The notes under the pieces are model-generated. The model was not told where the DNA came from. It saw only the letters and a program-made list of their open reading frames with translations, and did no database searches. Positions 35,002 to 44,432 of a stretch of DNA of 64,000 nucleotides are shown here, in pieces. The position numbers and the translations under genes were made by a program. Numbering within the stretch: position 1 is the stretch's first letter; every line of letters starts with the position of its first letter. This DNA comes from Deferribacteres bacterium (GTDB lineage: Bacteria > Zhuqueibacterota > Zhuqueibacteria > Zhuqueibacterales > Geothermadaptataceae), in contig JACKDF010000011.1 of NCBI GenBank assembly GCA_020633655.1, forward strand, positions 1-64,000, written 5' to 3'.

Positions 35002-36225
35002 TTAATAGAGTTCATTCCTGTTTTCATATATTTTAATGATTGCATCGCAAATTCGATCGATGGTTTTATCATCATTTAACAGAACGGCTTGCGGTAGCCA
35101 CAAGGCTTCTTCATAGCATGCCTTGTGCGTATTGGCAAGATGCATTTCTTCAACATCCATAGCGTCTTGTATTAAATGTGTGAATGGACCGAAACTTTTG
35201 TTTTTAAAAATTGGTTGTTCGTAAAGCGGAATCGAATAACCGCCACTGCAGGGCACGCCCTCAGCTTGCAGCGCCTTGATAAATTCGCCTTTGCTGATTT
35301 CGTCAAATGCTTCGGAAATATAGCGGAAAATGTAAAGATGACGTGATTGGCCAGTAATGCGTACATCACTTTGCAGTGTTTTAAACCCTGGGAGGTCGGC
35401 AAGGCGTTTGTCCAGCAAGGACGCAGCATGCTGGCGGCGCTCTAGCTGTTCGCGATAGCGGCTGAGTTGGGCGCGTAAAATGGCGCCCTGAAATTCGGTC
35501 ATGCGTAAATTGCTGCCAAGGTGGTAATGCTCGTACCAAACTCCGCCTTCAACACGACCGCAATTCATGTAGCTTCGTGCCAGAGTTGCATGTTCCTCGT
35601 CATCGGTTAAGATAATACCACCCTCTGCAGAGTTAATGTTTTTTGACGACTGGAAACTAAAGCAGCCAAAGTTGCTGGTGGCGCCAACCTTTCTGCCGCG
35701 CCATTCTGAGCCCCATGCTTGCGCGGCATCCTCAATTACAAAAAGTCCTTTTTTACTGGCAATCTGACTAATGGCATCAAGGTCAACCGGACGACCGGCG
35801 AAATGTACGGGCATAATCGCACGGGTTTTTTCCGTGATTGCTTGTTCGAGGAGCGTTGGATCGATGTTGTAAGTCTGCGGATCGATATCGACAAAAACCG
35901 GCACGGCACCGTTTATTAGAATTGCGGTAGCCGTCGCAACGAAGGTATAGGCAGGCAAAATGACTTCATCTCCAGCCTGGATGCCGAGAGCTCGCAGTGC
36001 CGTTTCCAAGGCTGTAGTGCCACTGTTGGCGGCTATGGCATATTCGGCATCCTGAAAACTGGCAAACTCGTTTTCAAATTCATAAACTTCTTCTCCATGC
36101 AAAGAACCCCATTTCCCGCTTTTAAGGACGCGGAGTAGACCATCCTGTTCTTTTTGATCCCATATCGGCCAGTCAACAAGCGGTTTGTCAAACATTTTTT
36201 CCCCACCACTAATGGCTAATTTCAC
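35002..36225 (-). CDS. DegT/DnrJ/EryC1/StrS-family aminotransferase
   Basis: The 407-residue protein is a sugar-type aminotransferase. The PLP lysine is K195 in CFSFQSSKNINSAEGG; FVIEDAAQAWGSEW holds the ring-contact Asp166. Members aminate keto-sugars for surface polysaccharide or antibiotic synthesis, though some have other roles. GTG at 36225 gives the family N-terminus (KLAISGGEK) with AAAGGA upstream; ATG 36195 is an alternative with GGTGGGG before it. The surrounding genes do not form a sugar-biosynthesis cluster, so the substrate is open. Confidence 0.88.
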   Translation of the reverse strand: MKLAISGGEKMFDKPLVDWPIWDQKEQDGLLRVLKSGKWGSLHGEEVYEFENEFASFQDAEYAIAANSGTTALETALRALGIQAGDEVILPAYTFVATATAILINGAVPVFVDIDPQTYNIDPTLLEQAITEKTRAIMPVHFAGRPVDLDAISQIASKKGLFVIEDAAQAWGSEWRGRKVGATSNFGCFSFQSSKNINSAEGGIILTDDEEHATLARSYMNCGRVEGGVWYEHYHLGSNLRMTEFQGAILRAQLSRYREQLERRQHAASLLDKRLADLPGFKTLQSDVRITGQSRHLYIFRYISEAFDEISKGEFIKALQAEGVPCSGGYSIPLYEQPIFKNKSFGPFTHLIQDAMDVEEMHLANTHKACYEEALWLPQAVLLNDDKTIDRICDAIIKIYENRNELY

Positions 36226-36251
36226 GTTTCATTTTCCTTTCAAAATTATTG

Positions 36252-36950
36252 TTAAAATTCATAATCACCATTTTCATCAGAATATTCCCGCAGTTCTTTT
36301 GGGATGTCGTGTAATCGGAAACTAGAAATTATGGCTTCGATGTCTGATTTTTGATTTTCATAAGTTGCGGCATCTAAACAGGCTGTGATGATATAGCCAA
36401 TGCTATCTCTCAAAGCCGTTGTCACAATCCAGATATTATCTTTTTTTTCGTTGGATGATCGCAGGGCAAACCAGGCTGCCTCATAGCGGCCTCCTGTATT
36501 TTTTGCTGGATTTTGTACGATTGTGATGGTGCCATATTTCTCATTGGTGAGAAAATTATTGAGTGCACGCTCTGATAGAGACAAGGCATTCCGGTTGGTC
36601 TTTAACTTTAGGGCAGCAACTTCAACAAATATAAAATCCGTTGAATCGACTTGTTTTCTTAGCTCCACAACCGGTTGCATGTTTGCGTAGATGGATTGCA
36701 ACGTATCTTCTTCGATAAATGTGGATTGTACAGCGCGTTGTTCAATTTGCCATTGTGGGGATGGACTCTGAATCGAGAATCCCAGCCAGGGATCGATAAA
36801 CTTGTTATCAATTATGATTGGACGCGGGTAGGCTTTTGGATCAACTTCCGTTTTTAGAAATTTGTTGGTGAAAAATAATGCGATCACAACCACTATAAAA
36901 GAAAATAAAAGTATACCCAAATGCACTTTGAATTTTTGTTCTGCTTCCAC
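36252..36950 (-). CDS. Single-pass membrane-anchored protein of unknown function
   Basis: The 232-residue protein has an N-terminal membrane helix (about 10-28) and an extracytoplasmic domain. Residues about 50-215 (WLGFSIQSPSPQWQIEQ, then RYEAAWFALRSSNEKKD and IITACLDAATYENQK) look like a PsbP/DcrB-type fold in which a signal is followed by a terminal ISSFRLHD. This is a visual resemblance only. It starts with GTG 11 bases after the M50 protease gene, hinting at a functional link, possibly as a partner or substrate of the protease. I cannot name a function. Confidence 0.6.
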   Translation of the reverse strand: MEAEQKFKVHLGILLFSFIVVVIALFFTNKFLKTEVDPKAYPRPIIIDNKFIDPWLGFSIQSPSPQWQIEQRAVQSTFIEEDTLQSIYANMQPVVELRKQVDSTDFIFVEVAALKLKTNRNALSLSERALNNFLTNEKYGTITIVQNPAKNTGGRYEAAWFALRSSNEKKDNIWIVTTALRDSIGYIITACLDAATYENQKSDIEAIISSFRLHDIPKELREYSDENGDYEF

Positions 36951-36961
36951 GTTTTCTACCC

Positions 36962-37879
36962 TTATTCAATGAACTGAAAAGGTTGCGGTGTGAACGATAG
37001 AAAAAAGACGACAAACAGGAACCAGGCGATAAGACGTCGTTTTAAATCCAGGGGAGGGGAATCATCTATTGTTTCCGGATGGGAAGAACCAACCCACACG
37101 AGAATGATAACGAGCACGATCCACGGTAGATAGAAATGCACACACAGCAACGTGAATCCTGCAATACTGACCGGATAAATATAGCGTGTTTTTCTGCCTA
37201 ATAAGGCGTAGACAACATGCCCGCCATCCAATTGCCCGATTGGTAACAAGTTGAGAGCGGTGACGAACAAACCTGCCCACCCGGCATAAGCGAGGGGATG
37301 CAGAAATATATCGTAATGTTCGGGATTGTCACCAATTACCAGCCAGGCAATGCCTTTGAAAAGCAAGGATTCGCCCAGGTACAATCCTGATTGGGCAGTC
37401 GTCGCTTCGGGGGTGAATTTTGACATGGCAAGTCCCCAATATAAATAGGGAATAACCAGTACCAGACCAGCTAACGGGCCTCCACCTCCGATATCGAACA
37501 GCATTTTCCGGTTGGCCATACGCCCCTGCATGCGAATAACAGCTCCCATGGTACCGAACGGATTGAGCGGTGGTGGTATGGGGATGAAATAGGGCAAAGT
37601 CGCGGGAACGCCATATTTTTTGCACATGAGGTAGTGTCCCATCTCGTGGCTGTAAAGTATGGACATTATGCCGAAACTGTACCATATGCCAGCCGTGTAC
37701 GTCCCGTGCAGATATAAACCCGCGGCAAAAGTGGAGAGTGTTGTTAAGATAAAAAGCGTGTAAATTGTGCTGCGGTTGTGACCACTCATGAATTTTTGCA
37801 GCAATCTTTGTCTTCTTGGAACGAATGGTTCATGCTGATAGGAGTAGTTTATTTCGTATTGTGTATTGGGTGGTTGCAA
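36962..37879 (-). CDS. Site-2-protease-family (M50) membrane metalloprotease
   Basis: The 305-residue protein has six or so hydrophobic helices. The zinc motif is HEMGH (78-82) in ILYSHEMGHYLMCKKYG, and the third ligand is Asp218 in LLPIGQLDGGHVVYALLG. FIPIPPPLNPFGTMGAVIRM and FDIGGGGPLAGLV match the family. No PDZ domain is present, unlike RseP, so it resembles the shorter stand-alone proteases. It probably cleaves transmembrane regulators. The start is TTG at 37879 with AAGGA six bases upstream. It lies between the SAM hydrolase and the unknown anchored protein. Confidence 0.9.
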   Translation of the reverse strand: MQPPNTQYEINYSYQHEPFVPRRQRLLQKFMSGHNRSTIYTLFILTTLSTFAAGLYLHGTYTAGIWYSFGIMSILYSHEMGHYLMCKKYGVPATLPYFIPIPPPLNPFGTMGAVIRMQGRMANRKMLFDIGGGGPLAGLVLVIPYLYWGLAMSKFTPEATTAQSGLYLGESLLFKGIAWLVIGDNPEHYDIFLHPLAYAGWAGLFVTALNLLPIGQLDGGHVVYALLGRKTRYIYPVSIAGFTLLCVHFYLPWIVLVIILVWVGSSHPETIDDSPPLDLKRRLIAWFLFVVFFLSFTPQPFQFIE

Positions 37880-37931
37880 AAATTGTCCTTAATATTGAAA
37901 TCTTCTGATTTTTATACAATCAGACGATTGA

Positions 37932-38714
37932 TTACCAGCTCAGGGTGATTTCCAATTCACTGTAATTTGGAAAAAACTCAACCGCGCGTCCGTGATTTAC
38001 TGCTATTTCAAGCAAACTAAAACTGTTGAAGATTGCTAGAAGTTCACCACGCTTTTTCTCTGCGTAGGAACTTGATAATCCATTTATTTTTGTGTTACCG
38101 AACTGAATAATGAATTCTTTATCGGCATGCAGGTCTTCTCTGCGGATATTCGTGATTAAATTTCCAAATCGATCATAATGAACAAACAGTCCACGAACCG
38201 AGTTTGGAGATTTCGTTACAGAAATTTTTTCTAATGGTACGATCTCATTTTTAGCAACTTCTGTAAAAATTTCATTGACGTCGCAGCCATTAGCCAGTTG
38301 TGCGGCCAGCGGCGCGAAAATATCCCGGCCATGAAAGGTTTGCGAGACTTGCGGTAACCAGTATTCTTTTTTCTGCGCCCGGTAAAAATTAACATTTGGT
38401 TGATCAATAAGGAACGAAAGCAAGCCATTATCCGGGGCCAGGAAATAGCTTCCATGCAATTCCGCCAGGAGTACAGCCCGATCACTTCCAACACCGGGAT
38501 CCACTACTGCTACATGAATCGTTTGTTTCGGGAAAAAGGGCGTGTGTGCTTGTAAAAGAAAAGATGCTGCCCGGACGTCATGGGCAGGAATTTTGTGTGT
38601 AAGATCGATTATATGCACATGGGGAGCTTTGCCAAGTATAATGCCATGCATTACGCCGACAAATCCATCTCGTGTTCCAAAATCGGTTGTGAGTGTAATT
38701 ATTTGCTTAATCAT
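37932..38714 (-). CDS. SAM hydrolase/SAM hydroxide adenosyltransferase (DUF62)
   Basis: The 260-residue protein carries the family landmarks ITLTTDFGTRDGFVGVMHG, IIDLTHKIPAHDVRAASFLL, VAVVDPGVGSDRAVL, APDNGLLSFL and FHGRDIFAPLAAQLANG, with FVHYDRFGNLITNI at the C-domain. It hydrolyses S-adenosyl-methionine to adenosine and methionine. The start at 38714 gives the usual N-terminus; the alternative at 38756 would overlap the upstream REC-phosphatase gene and adds 14 residues. It probably belongs to the operon headed by the partner-switching genes. Confidence 0.87.
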   Translation of the reverse strand: MIKQIITLTTDFGTRDGFVGVMHGIILGKAPHVHIIDLTHKIPAHDVRAASFLLQAHTPFFPKQTIHVAVVDPGVGSDRAVLLAELHGSYFLAPDNGLLSFLIDQPNVNFYRAQKKEYWLPQVSQTFHGRDIFAPLAAQLANGCDVNEIFTEVAKNEIVPLEKISVTKSPNSVRGLFVHYDRFGNLITNIRREDLHADKEFIIQFGNTKINGLSSSYAEKKRGELLAIFNSFSLLEIAVNHGRAVEFFPNYSELEITLSW

Positions 38715-38740
38715 GGGATATGCCCGGTCATTACGAGCGT

Positions 38741-39886
38741 TCATTTCAAACTGCAAACAATCATATAGATATCATCACGTTGAACCCCGAGTGCGAAAGA
38801 TTGCATTCCTGCGAGGACATGATCGGCAATTTCATCAGCACCGAGGAATATGCCGGAACGGAGAAGATCAACAAGCCCATCGATTCCTAAAGGTTTGTTT
38901 TTCTGGTTTTCAATTTCAAGGAGGCCATCAGTATAAAGAAATATTTTATCTTCTGCTTCCACTACAGTGGCATTTTGTTTGAATAAGTTGTGCTGGACCC
39001 GCTCGAATCCAATGATTTGATTTTGGGATTCCAGAAATTCGAAACGATTTGCTTCTTTTCTCCAGAGAACAATAGGCGGATGGGCACTGCCAGCATAACG
39101 AAGCGAGCCTGTATTGACATTCAAAGCACAGGAAAACATGGTCAAAAACATGCCTGTTCCTTCGAAGGAGTCGATGATAAAATCATTCAGATAGTATAAA
39201 ATAGAGGCTGGTTCCAGTTGTTCACGAACCAGTCTTCTGATTTCCATACAGATACGATTCACCAGCAGTGCTGCTGCAATTCCGTGTCCTGTCACATCGA
39301 CAATCGTCAGGTAGATTTCACTCTCGTCATTAAAATAAATATCGGAAAAATCTCCCCCGACACCGATCATGGGAAAGTGACGAATGGCAACATCAAATTT
39401 TTTATTACTGATTTGAACAGGAAGAATACTTCTCTGAATTTGTGCAGCCAATTGCAAATCACGACTTATGAGTTCCTGGTGTTCTTTTATTTCCTGTTCT
39501 TTTGCCGTCACCTGTTCACGCAGGTCTTTGCGTTCAAGTGCCTGTTGTATTTTTAAGCGAAATTCCTGAATGTCAATCGGTTTTGTCAGGTAAACAAAAG
39601 CACCAAGTTGCATTGCCTCAACGGCGGTTGAAATGGAACCGAAACCTGTAAGAATGACAACTTCTGTAAGCAGGTTTTTCTCCTTTGCAGAATGCAGTAC
39701 ATCGATCCCGCCCAACTTACCCATGTGCATATCGCTTATGACCAGGTCAAAGTTATTTTGGTGGATAAGATCAATGGCTTCCTGCCCGTTCATGGCGGTA
39801 ATCACATTGTGGTTGGCTTTGCGTAGAATTTCTTGCAGAAGTACACGAATGGGATGTTCATCATCGACGACGAGGATATCAGACAT
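38741..39886 (-). CDS. Response regulator fused to a PP2C (SpoIIE/RsbU) phosphatase
   Basis: The 381-residue protein has a receiver domain (1-120) with VVDDEHPIRVLLQEIL, phospho-acceptor Asp52 in VISDMHMGKLGG and K102 in VYLTKPID. A coiled-coil linker follows, then a PP2C-type domain (about 180-380): FDVAIRHFPMIGVGGDFSDI, LTIVDVTGHGIAAALLV and FLYTDGLLEIENQ carry the metal aspartates. Phosphorylation presumably controls dephosphorylation of the STAS antagonist encoded at 42205. It is the second PP2C phosphatase in this cluster. Confidence 0.92.
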   Translation of the reverse strand: MSDILVVDDEHPIRVLLQEILRKANHNVITAMNGQEAIDLIHQNNFDLVISDMHMGKLGGIDVLHSAKEKNLLTEVVILTGFGSISTAVEAMQLGAFVYLTKPIDIQEFRLKIQQALERKDLREQVTAKEQEIKEHQELISRDLQLAAQIQRSILPVQISNKKFDVAIRHFPMIGVGGDFSDIYFNDESEIYLTIVDVTGHGIAAALLVNRICMEIRRLVREQLEPASILYYLNDFIIDSFEGTGMFLTMFSCALNVNTGSLRYAGSAHPPIVLWRKEANRFEFLESQNQIIGFERVQHNLFKQNATVVEAEDKIFLYTDGLLEIENQKNKPLGIDGLVDLLRSGIFLGADEIADHVLAGMQSFALGVQRDDIYMIVCSLK

Positions 39887-39912
39887 TTATTAAAAATTCT
39901 CTTTGCTCAAGT

Positions 39913-41694
39913 TTATGCGTCGGAGTCCTTAAAACGCATCGTTAAGATTGTAATATCATCAGATTGGGGCGCCGTTCCGGTGAACTTTCGCACTGCTTTT
40001 TCCAGGCAATGCATGATATCTGCGGCAGATTCTTGCATATGTTCACGAATTGTCGCTTCGATGCGGAACTCTTCAAATTCTTCATCTTTTTCATTCATAG
40101 CCTCACTGACGCCATCAGTGAATAATAGTAATAAATCACCTCTATGCAATGCAATAGTTTCCTGCTGATAAGGCACGTTTTTTAGCATTCCGAGAATGAG
40201 GCCGCCTGTCTCCAATAACCGTACTTTATCTGTTTGTTTTGCTCCGCTGAACAGCATAGGTGGATTATGGCCAGCATTCACATAAGTTAATTCATGCTTT
40301 TGTGTATCAATTATCGCGATGAAAAAAGTGATGAATTTATCCATGTTCGTGTTTGCATGGATAATATTGTTTATCCTGGCCACCTTATCTGCGAGGCACC
40401 ATTCCGTATGTATCATCGCATGCAAACTTGCTTGAATATTGGCCATTAAAAGCGCTGCCGGTACACCTTTTCCGGAGACATCGGCGATCGTAACTGCCCA
40501 TTTTTGTTCGTCTATTTGGATATAATCGAAATAGTCTCCTCCAACCTGACTGTGCGAGTGATTCATGCCAGCAAATTCGTAACCCGGAATGATCGGTGGA
40601 TAGGCAGGTAAAAGTTTGCGCTGGATTTCCCGGGCGATGGCAAGTTCTTCCTCCAGGCGCTGTTTTTCCAGGGTTTCTTTAAACAAGCGTGCGTTTTCCA
40701 GCGATATCATTGCCGCATTTCCGAGCGTGGAAAGAAATTCCAATTCGTCGTCGCGATAATCTGCTTTGTTGAGGCGCTCACCAATAAGTATACAGCCAGC
40801 CAGAACATCCTGTCGAAACATCGGCACGATGACCCTTACGCCGATTTTATCATAATATTTTATAATTGTTTTGGTTTCTATTTCGTTCAATCGAAGGGCA
40901 CGCTGTTTCTTTTTTAGAACCCGAAAAGTTTTTTGAAAAATTTGTGTCGAATTGCTCTCGTGCTCCTTAAATCCCTTTGCGATGACGAACACTGGTTGGT
41001 CAGGTTTGTTACACTCAACAACGGCAACCCGTTGTGTCATCATTTCGCCCATAATTGCAAAAACCAAAATAGAAGCGATTTTTTCCTGTTCAAATGTGGT
41101 GTTGAGTTCTTTCCCGATTTCAAAAATGGTTTTCAGGTGCTGAACTTTGCGATCGAGTTCGTTGTTCAGTCCTTGCAGTTCACGGATGTATTTGCTGTTT
41201 TCAATAGAGGGTGCCGCAAGATTTGCGAAGGATGCCAAATATTCGAGTTCATCCTCAGAGAATACCTGCCGGGTTATTTTTCCACCGAGTACAATATAAC
41301 CGATTGCTTTGTTATTGCTGAGAATTGGACAGAGGAGTTTTAATCCGATCCCTTGAAGGTAGGCGAGCCCATCGAAATGACTGATTTCTTCAATTAAACA
41401 TGGAGTATGCACTTGTTGGGGGAGTGAAATTTCTTTATGGATGTTTTGGTTGGCAAGACCTTTTACGGCCGCTATCGTAAATTGATTTTCCTGGCCATTT
41501 TTCAGTAAGATTGCCCCCTGGGTTATCATCATTCTGCCCATGGGAGTAAAGAGCAGTGTATCAAGAATAGTTTTTAAATTGAGGGAGCTATTGAGGGTTT
41601 TGCTTAATTCAAATAAGCTTTGCAGTTCAACGAGGCGTTTCTCAAAAGTTGTATCTGAACTCTCAGATGTATTTTCCACATTACCCTCGCCCAT
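39913..41694 (-). CDS. GAF-GAF PP2C (SpoIIE-type) phosphatase
   Basis: The 593-residue protein has two GAF-like domains (about 25-170 and 185-345), a coiled-coil segment with EELAIAREIQRKLLPAYPP, and a PP2C domain (about 380-590): HSQVGGDYFDYIQIDEQKWA, VTIADVSGKGVPAALLMA and LLLLFTDGVSEAMNE. No membrane segment is seen. It is likely to sense a small ligand through the GAF domains and dephosphorylate the STAS antagonist. It starts 5 bases after the HATPase gene. The two phosphatases would give separate inputs to one switch. Confidence 0.9.
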   Translation of the reverse strand: MGEGNVENTSESSDTTFEKRLVELQSLFELSKTLNSSLNLKTILDTLLFTPMGRMMITQGAILLKNGQENQFTIAAVKGLANQNIHKEISLPQQVHTPCLIEEISHFDGLAYLQGIGLKLLCPILSNNKAIGYIVLGGKITRQVFSEDELEYLASFANLAAPSIENSKYIRELQGLNNELDRKVQHLKTIFEIGKELNTTFEQEKIASILVFAIMGEMMTQRVAVVECNKPDQPVFVIAKGFKEHESNSTQIFQKTFRVLKKKQRALRLNEIETKTIIKYYDKIGVRVIVPMFRQDVLAGCILIGERLNKADYRDDELEFLSTLGNAAMISLENARLFKETLEKQRLEEELAIAREIQRKLLPAYPPIIPGYEFAGMNHSHSQVGGDYFDYIQIDEQKWAVTIADVSGKGVPAALLMANIQASLHAMIHTEWCLADKVARINNIIHANTNMDKFITFFIAIIDTQKHELTYVNAGHNPPMLFSGAKQTDKVRLLETGGLILGMLKNVPYQQETIALHRGDLLLLFTDGVSEAMNEKDEEFEEFRIEATIREHMQESAADIMHCLEKAVRKFTGTAPQSDDITILTMRFKDSDA

Positions 41695-41699
41695 AGCTG

Positions 41700-42131
41700 T
41701 TATTGCGGGATATACTTAACTAACTGGACTTGATTTCTTTTCCCCGGTTCGATTTTGAAATCAACTTCATCCATTAAGGTCTGCATAAGGTAGATTCCAA
41801 GCCCGCCGACGCGCATTTCTGTGAGGTATTTTTTCATATCCGGGGTTTTGATTAATTTCGGATTGAAACCTTTGCCTTTATCTGAAATAATTATTTTAAA
41901 CTTTTTTGGATCTGTCTTTACAAGTACGTCCAATGGCTGTCTGTCGTCGCCCTTATAAGCATGCTTTACGACATTTGTACACGCTTCATCCACAGCCAAT
42001 TCGATCTGACTGATCCGTTCATCATCGAAGCCAACGTCTCGTGCGAGATTGGTAACAAACTCTCGAATTAATTCGAGATGGTTTGTACTGCTCGGTATTT
42101 TTAATTGGTACTTATTTACCTTTTTAGCCAA
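41700..42131 (-). CDS. RsbW-like anti-sigma regulatory kinase (HATPase)
   Basis: The 143-residue protein is a GHKL ATPase of the RsbW/SpoIIAB kind: IELAVDEACTNVVKHAYKG (N box), IIISDKGKGFNP (G1), and VGGLGIYLMQTLMDEVDF (G2). It would phosphorylate the STAS antagonist and sequester a sigma factor or other target. The start is TTG at 42131, with AAGGCGG 7 bases upstream; a further TTG at 42158 gives a longer form without a ribosome site. It is adjacent to the STAS and phosphatase genes, completing a partner-switch. Confidence 0.9.
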   Translation of the reverse strand: MAKKVNKYQLKIPSSTNHLELIREFVTNLARDVGFDDERISQIELAVDEACTNVVKHAYKGDDRQPLDVLVKTDPKKFKIIISDKGKGFNPKLIKTPDMKKYLTEMRVGGLGIYLMQTLMDEVDFKIEPGKRNQVQLVKYIPQ

Positions 42132-42204
42132 ATTTTCACCGCCTTGTTTTTTCAGCAAAATTTACTTTTTTCTGGATACACTTCGTCGTTCCTATGACTT
42201 GTAT

Positions 42205-42549
42205 TTAAGTAAACTTTTGCACGGCTTCTTCTTCGGTATTAAATATTTCATAGAGCGCTGGAAATCCCAGTAAGTCGAATACGCGAAAAATTTTGCTCGA
42301 CATATTTGTTAGCTTTATATCGCCGCCATTTTTTCGAATTTCTTCAATAAAGCCCATGAATACACCCAGCCCTGCACTGCTGATATAGCCTAATTCCTGA
42401 AAATTGACTATGACTTTATACTGCTTATTTTGGATGCATTTTTCCAGTTCAGCTTCCAGATCAGGAGCAGTGTGCGCATCTAAAAATCCCTTTAGATGTA
42501 AAGTAACAATTTGATTTTTTTCTAATTGAGCTATTTCAAAGCCACTCAT
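42205..42549 (-). CDS. STAS-domain anti-sigma factor antagonist (RsbV/SpoIIAA-like)
   Basis: The 114-residue STAS protein carries the phosphorylation motif in LGYISSAGLGVFMGF; Ser58 aligns with the phospho-serine of RsbV, although the preceding Asp of Bacillus RsbV is Ser57 here. The dephosphorylated form would bind the RsbW-like kinase and free its target. A strong AAGGAGG precedes the ATG at 42549. It heads the partner-switch operon, and 262 bases of AT-rich sequence lie upstream with its presumed promoter. Confidence 0.93.
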   Translation of the reverse strand: MSGFEIAQLEKNQIVTLHLKGFLDAHTAPDLEAELEKCIQNKQYKVIVNFQELGYISSAGLGVFMGFIEEIRKNGGDIKLTNMSSKIFRVFDLLGFPALYEIFNTEEEAVQKFT

Positions 42550-42811
42550 TCAGTTACCTCCTTAATTGAACATATAGGGCAATTGAATAAAAAAGTTTCT
42601 AAAATTCGGAATTCACCATAAGTGTACAAATTAATCCGGTTTATTCATATGATGCGTAAATTTTATGATGGGTAGGAAAGTCTCCTGCCCAATCTCGGAT
42701 TCGGAATTCACGTTGTGGTACAATTTAAAAAGCGAACTATTCAATAAAAAAACATAACATAAAAAACAACTTATATTTATCACAAAGTCAAATCATGTCA
42801 AACTATTTCAA

Positions 42812-44068
42812 TCATCTGTCCCACTGAACAACGATCTTTGCAATGTTTCCTTTTGTTTGATTTTCTGCGACATGTGATCCATTGTTATCATCTAGTTCAA
42901 TGAGCCGACCGGTGCTGCTTTCTGCAACAAAACAATGGTGATTGTAGGGATTGACCGCAAGATCGCGTGGATCCGTAAAGCCCTGAAGTGCAAAGTATTC
43001 GTCACCATCCATCGTGAATTTCACCACACGTGATTCATTGACCTGATCACTGTAATCAATGCACCAGACATCACCATTGGCTGCGTCTATTTCAATAATA
43101 TCAATACGTGAAAATCCCGTCATTCGTTTTAAAACGCGCATATCGTCAAGGGTGTTTTCCAAAATCGTTATGCGATTTAAATCACTCACCCATAAGCGAT
43201 CGCGCTCCTGGTCGTAAGCCATTGCCCTGAAATCTTCGAATCCAGATTTTTGAAATTCTGCCTGTCCCTCATAATCCATTCGGATTATTTCTCCCTGGCC
43301 ATCATTGATTACAAAAACGCGGTTCGCTTCCGTGTGCAGTGCAATATACCATGGCGAATTAAATATGCTCTTTTCGAGTTCCTTAAGTCCTGAAAAGGAA
43401 AATCGGGCACATGTATTAAAATTATAACTTGTAGCCCACACAACGTCATCCAGACTGTCAAACGCAAAATCTGTCAAACCAATAAGTTGCATATTATCAT
43501 TGAGAAGCGTCCCTTTTTCACTCAAGATTTTAATGCGACCGTCCCAAAGATCTGTCACCAAGATGGAGCGATTGCTTGGATTCGTTGTAATGCGATACGG
43601 TTCTGTAAACATACCACTACGGAGTACGGTATGCCTGCCGTCATGGCTGTATTTGGTCACGGTACTGTTGAACCTGTCTGTTGCCCAAAGATAGGTTGGA
43701 CCTGGTCTGGTTTCAACAGGATCAGATTGCTCAGATTCATAATTCTCAGCACCGACTGAGATTTTGTACCAACGGGTTTTTTCATATTCGCATGGCAAAT
43801 CCCAGTAACTAAAAAGATGGGGTTGTAAGGTTGCGATTAACCGGAAGTCACCTTCACCCTCTATTTTTCTGTAGATATTGAAATTGTGCGCATCGGAGAA
43901 ATTTAGATGTGACCACGAGACATAAACCGAATCGTGCGTTGAATAAAGCAGAGGAGATTCGGGTTTTCCCTGGCTGGCAGGATTCCTGGGATCGAGGGGA
44001 TTGGTGCGCTCCCGTGTGTCGCATCCCCACATGAGCACAATGAGTATTAATGTTCTTAAAAACTGCAT
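42812..44068 (-). CDS. Fn3/beta-propeller lipoprotein
   Basis: The 418-residue protein has a lipoprotein signal ending at Cys16 (LMWGC), then the FCB-group signature RTNPLDPRNPASQGKPESP. An Fn3-like domain (about 38-120, VYVSWSHLNFSDAHNFNIYR) precedes an NHL-like propeller (about 125-415), with blades such as ILVTDLWDGRIKILSE and DGDVWCIDYSDQVNESRVV. Surface exposure and ligand are unknown. It is a single-gene unit, divergent from the YqjD-like operon. Confidence 0.82.
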   Translation of the reverse strand: MQFLRTLILIVLMWGCDTRERTNPLDPRNPASQGKPESPLLYSTHDSVYVSWSHLNFSDAHNFNIYRKIEGEGDFRLIATLQPHLFSYWDLPCEYEKTRWYKISVGAENYESEQSDPVETRPGPTYLWATDRFNSTVTKYSHDGRHTVLRSGMFTEPYRITTNPSNRSILVTDLWDGRIKILSEKGTLLNDNMQLIGLTDFAFDSLDDVVWATSYNFNTCARFSFSGLKELEKSIFNSPWYIALHTEANRVFVINDGQGEIIRMDYEGQAEFQKSGFEDFRAMAYDQERDRLWVSDLNRITILENTLDDMRVLKRMTGFSRIDIIEIDAANGDVWCIDYSDQVNESRVVKFTMDGDEYFALQGFTDPRDLAVNPYNHHCFVAESSTGRLIELDDNNGSHVAENQTKGNIAKIVVQWDR

Positions 44069-44432
44069 ATAACTGAATTATCGATGAGCAAAAGTGTGAA
44101 AAAAGTGATAACGTTTTGTTAAAATAGTCCTTGCATACGGATAAAAATCGAAGCTGAAGTTAATGATTCTCGATGGATCAAGTCAAGTTTTATTAATTTT
44201 GTACCTTACTCTAAATCTCTGTTACTTTCTGTCTTTTTAGGTAAATTACGCCTATAAATTTTCTAACTTTAACTCTGTTTCATCCAAAATAATTCTGTTT
44301 GATTTTCTGCTTGCGGCAGAGAAAAAAAGGCTTATTTTTGGCATCAGAGTATTTGCAGTCCTCGTCGTTACTCATTCTGCAAACCATAAATTCGAAATAC
44401 AATAAGTCGCATGTCAAATCAGGAGGAAAATC
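44069..44432. other. Divergent intergenic region
   Basis: This 364-base AT-rich gap lies between divergent genes and should hold both promoters. I see no hairpin or RNA gene. GGAGG at 44422-44426 sets the start of the next gene. Confidence 0.5.
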
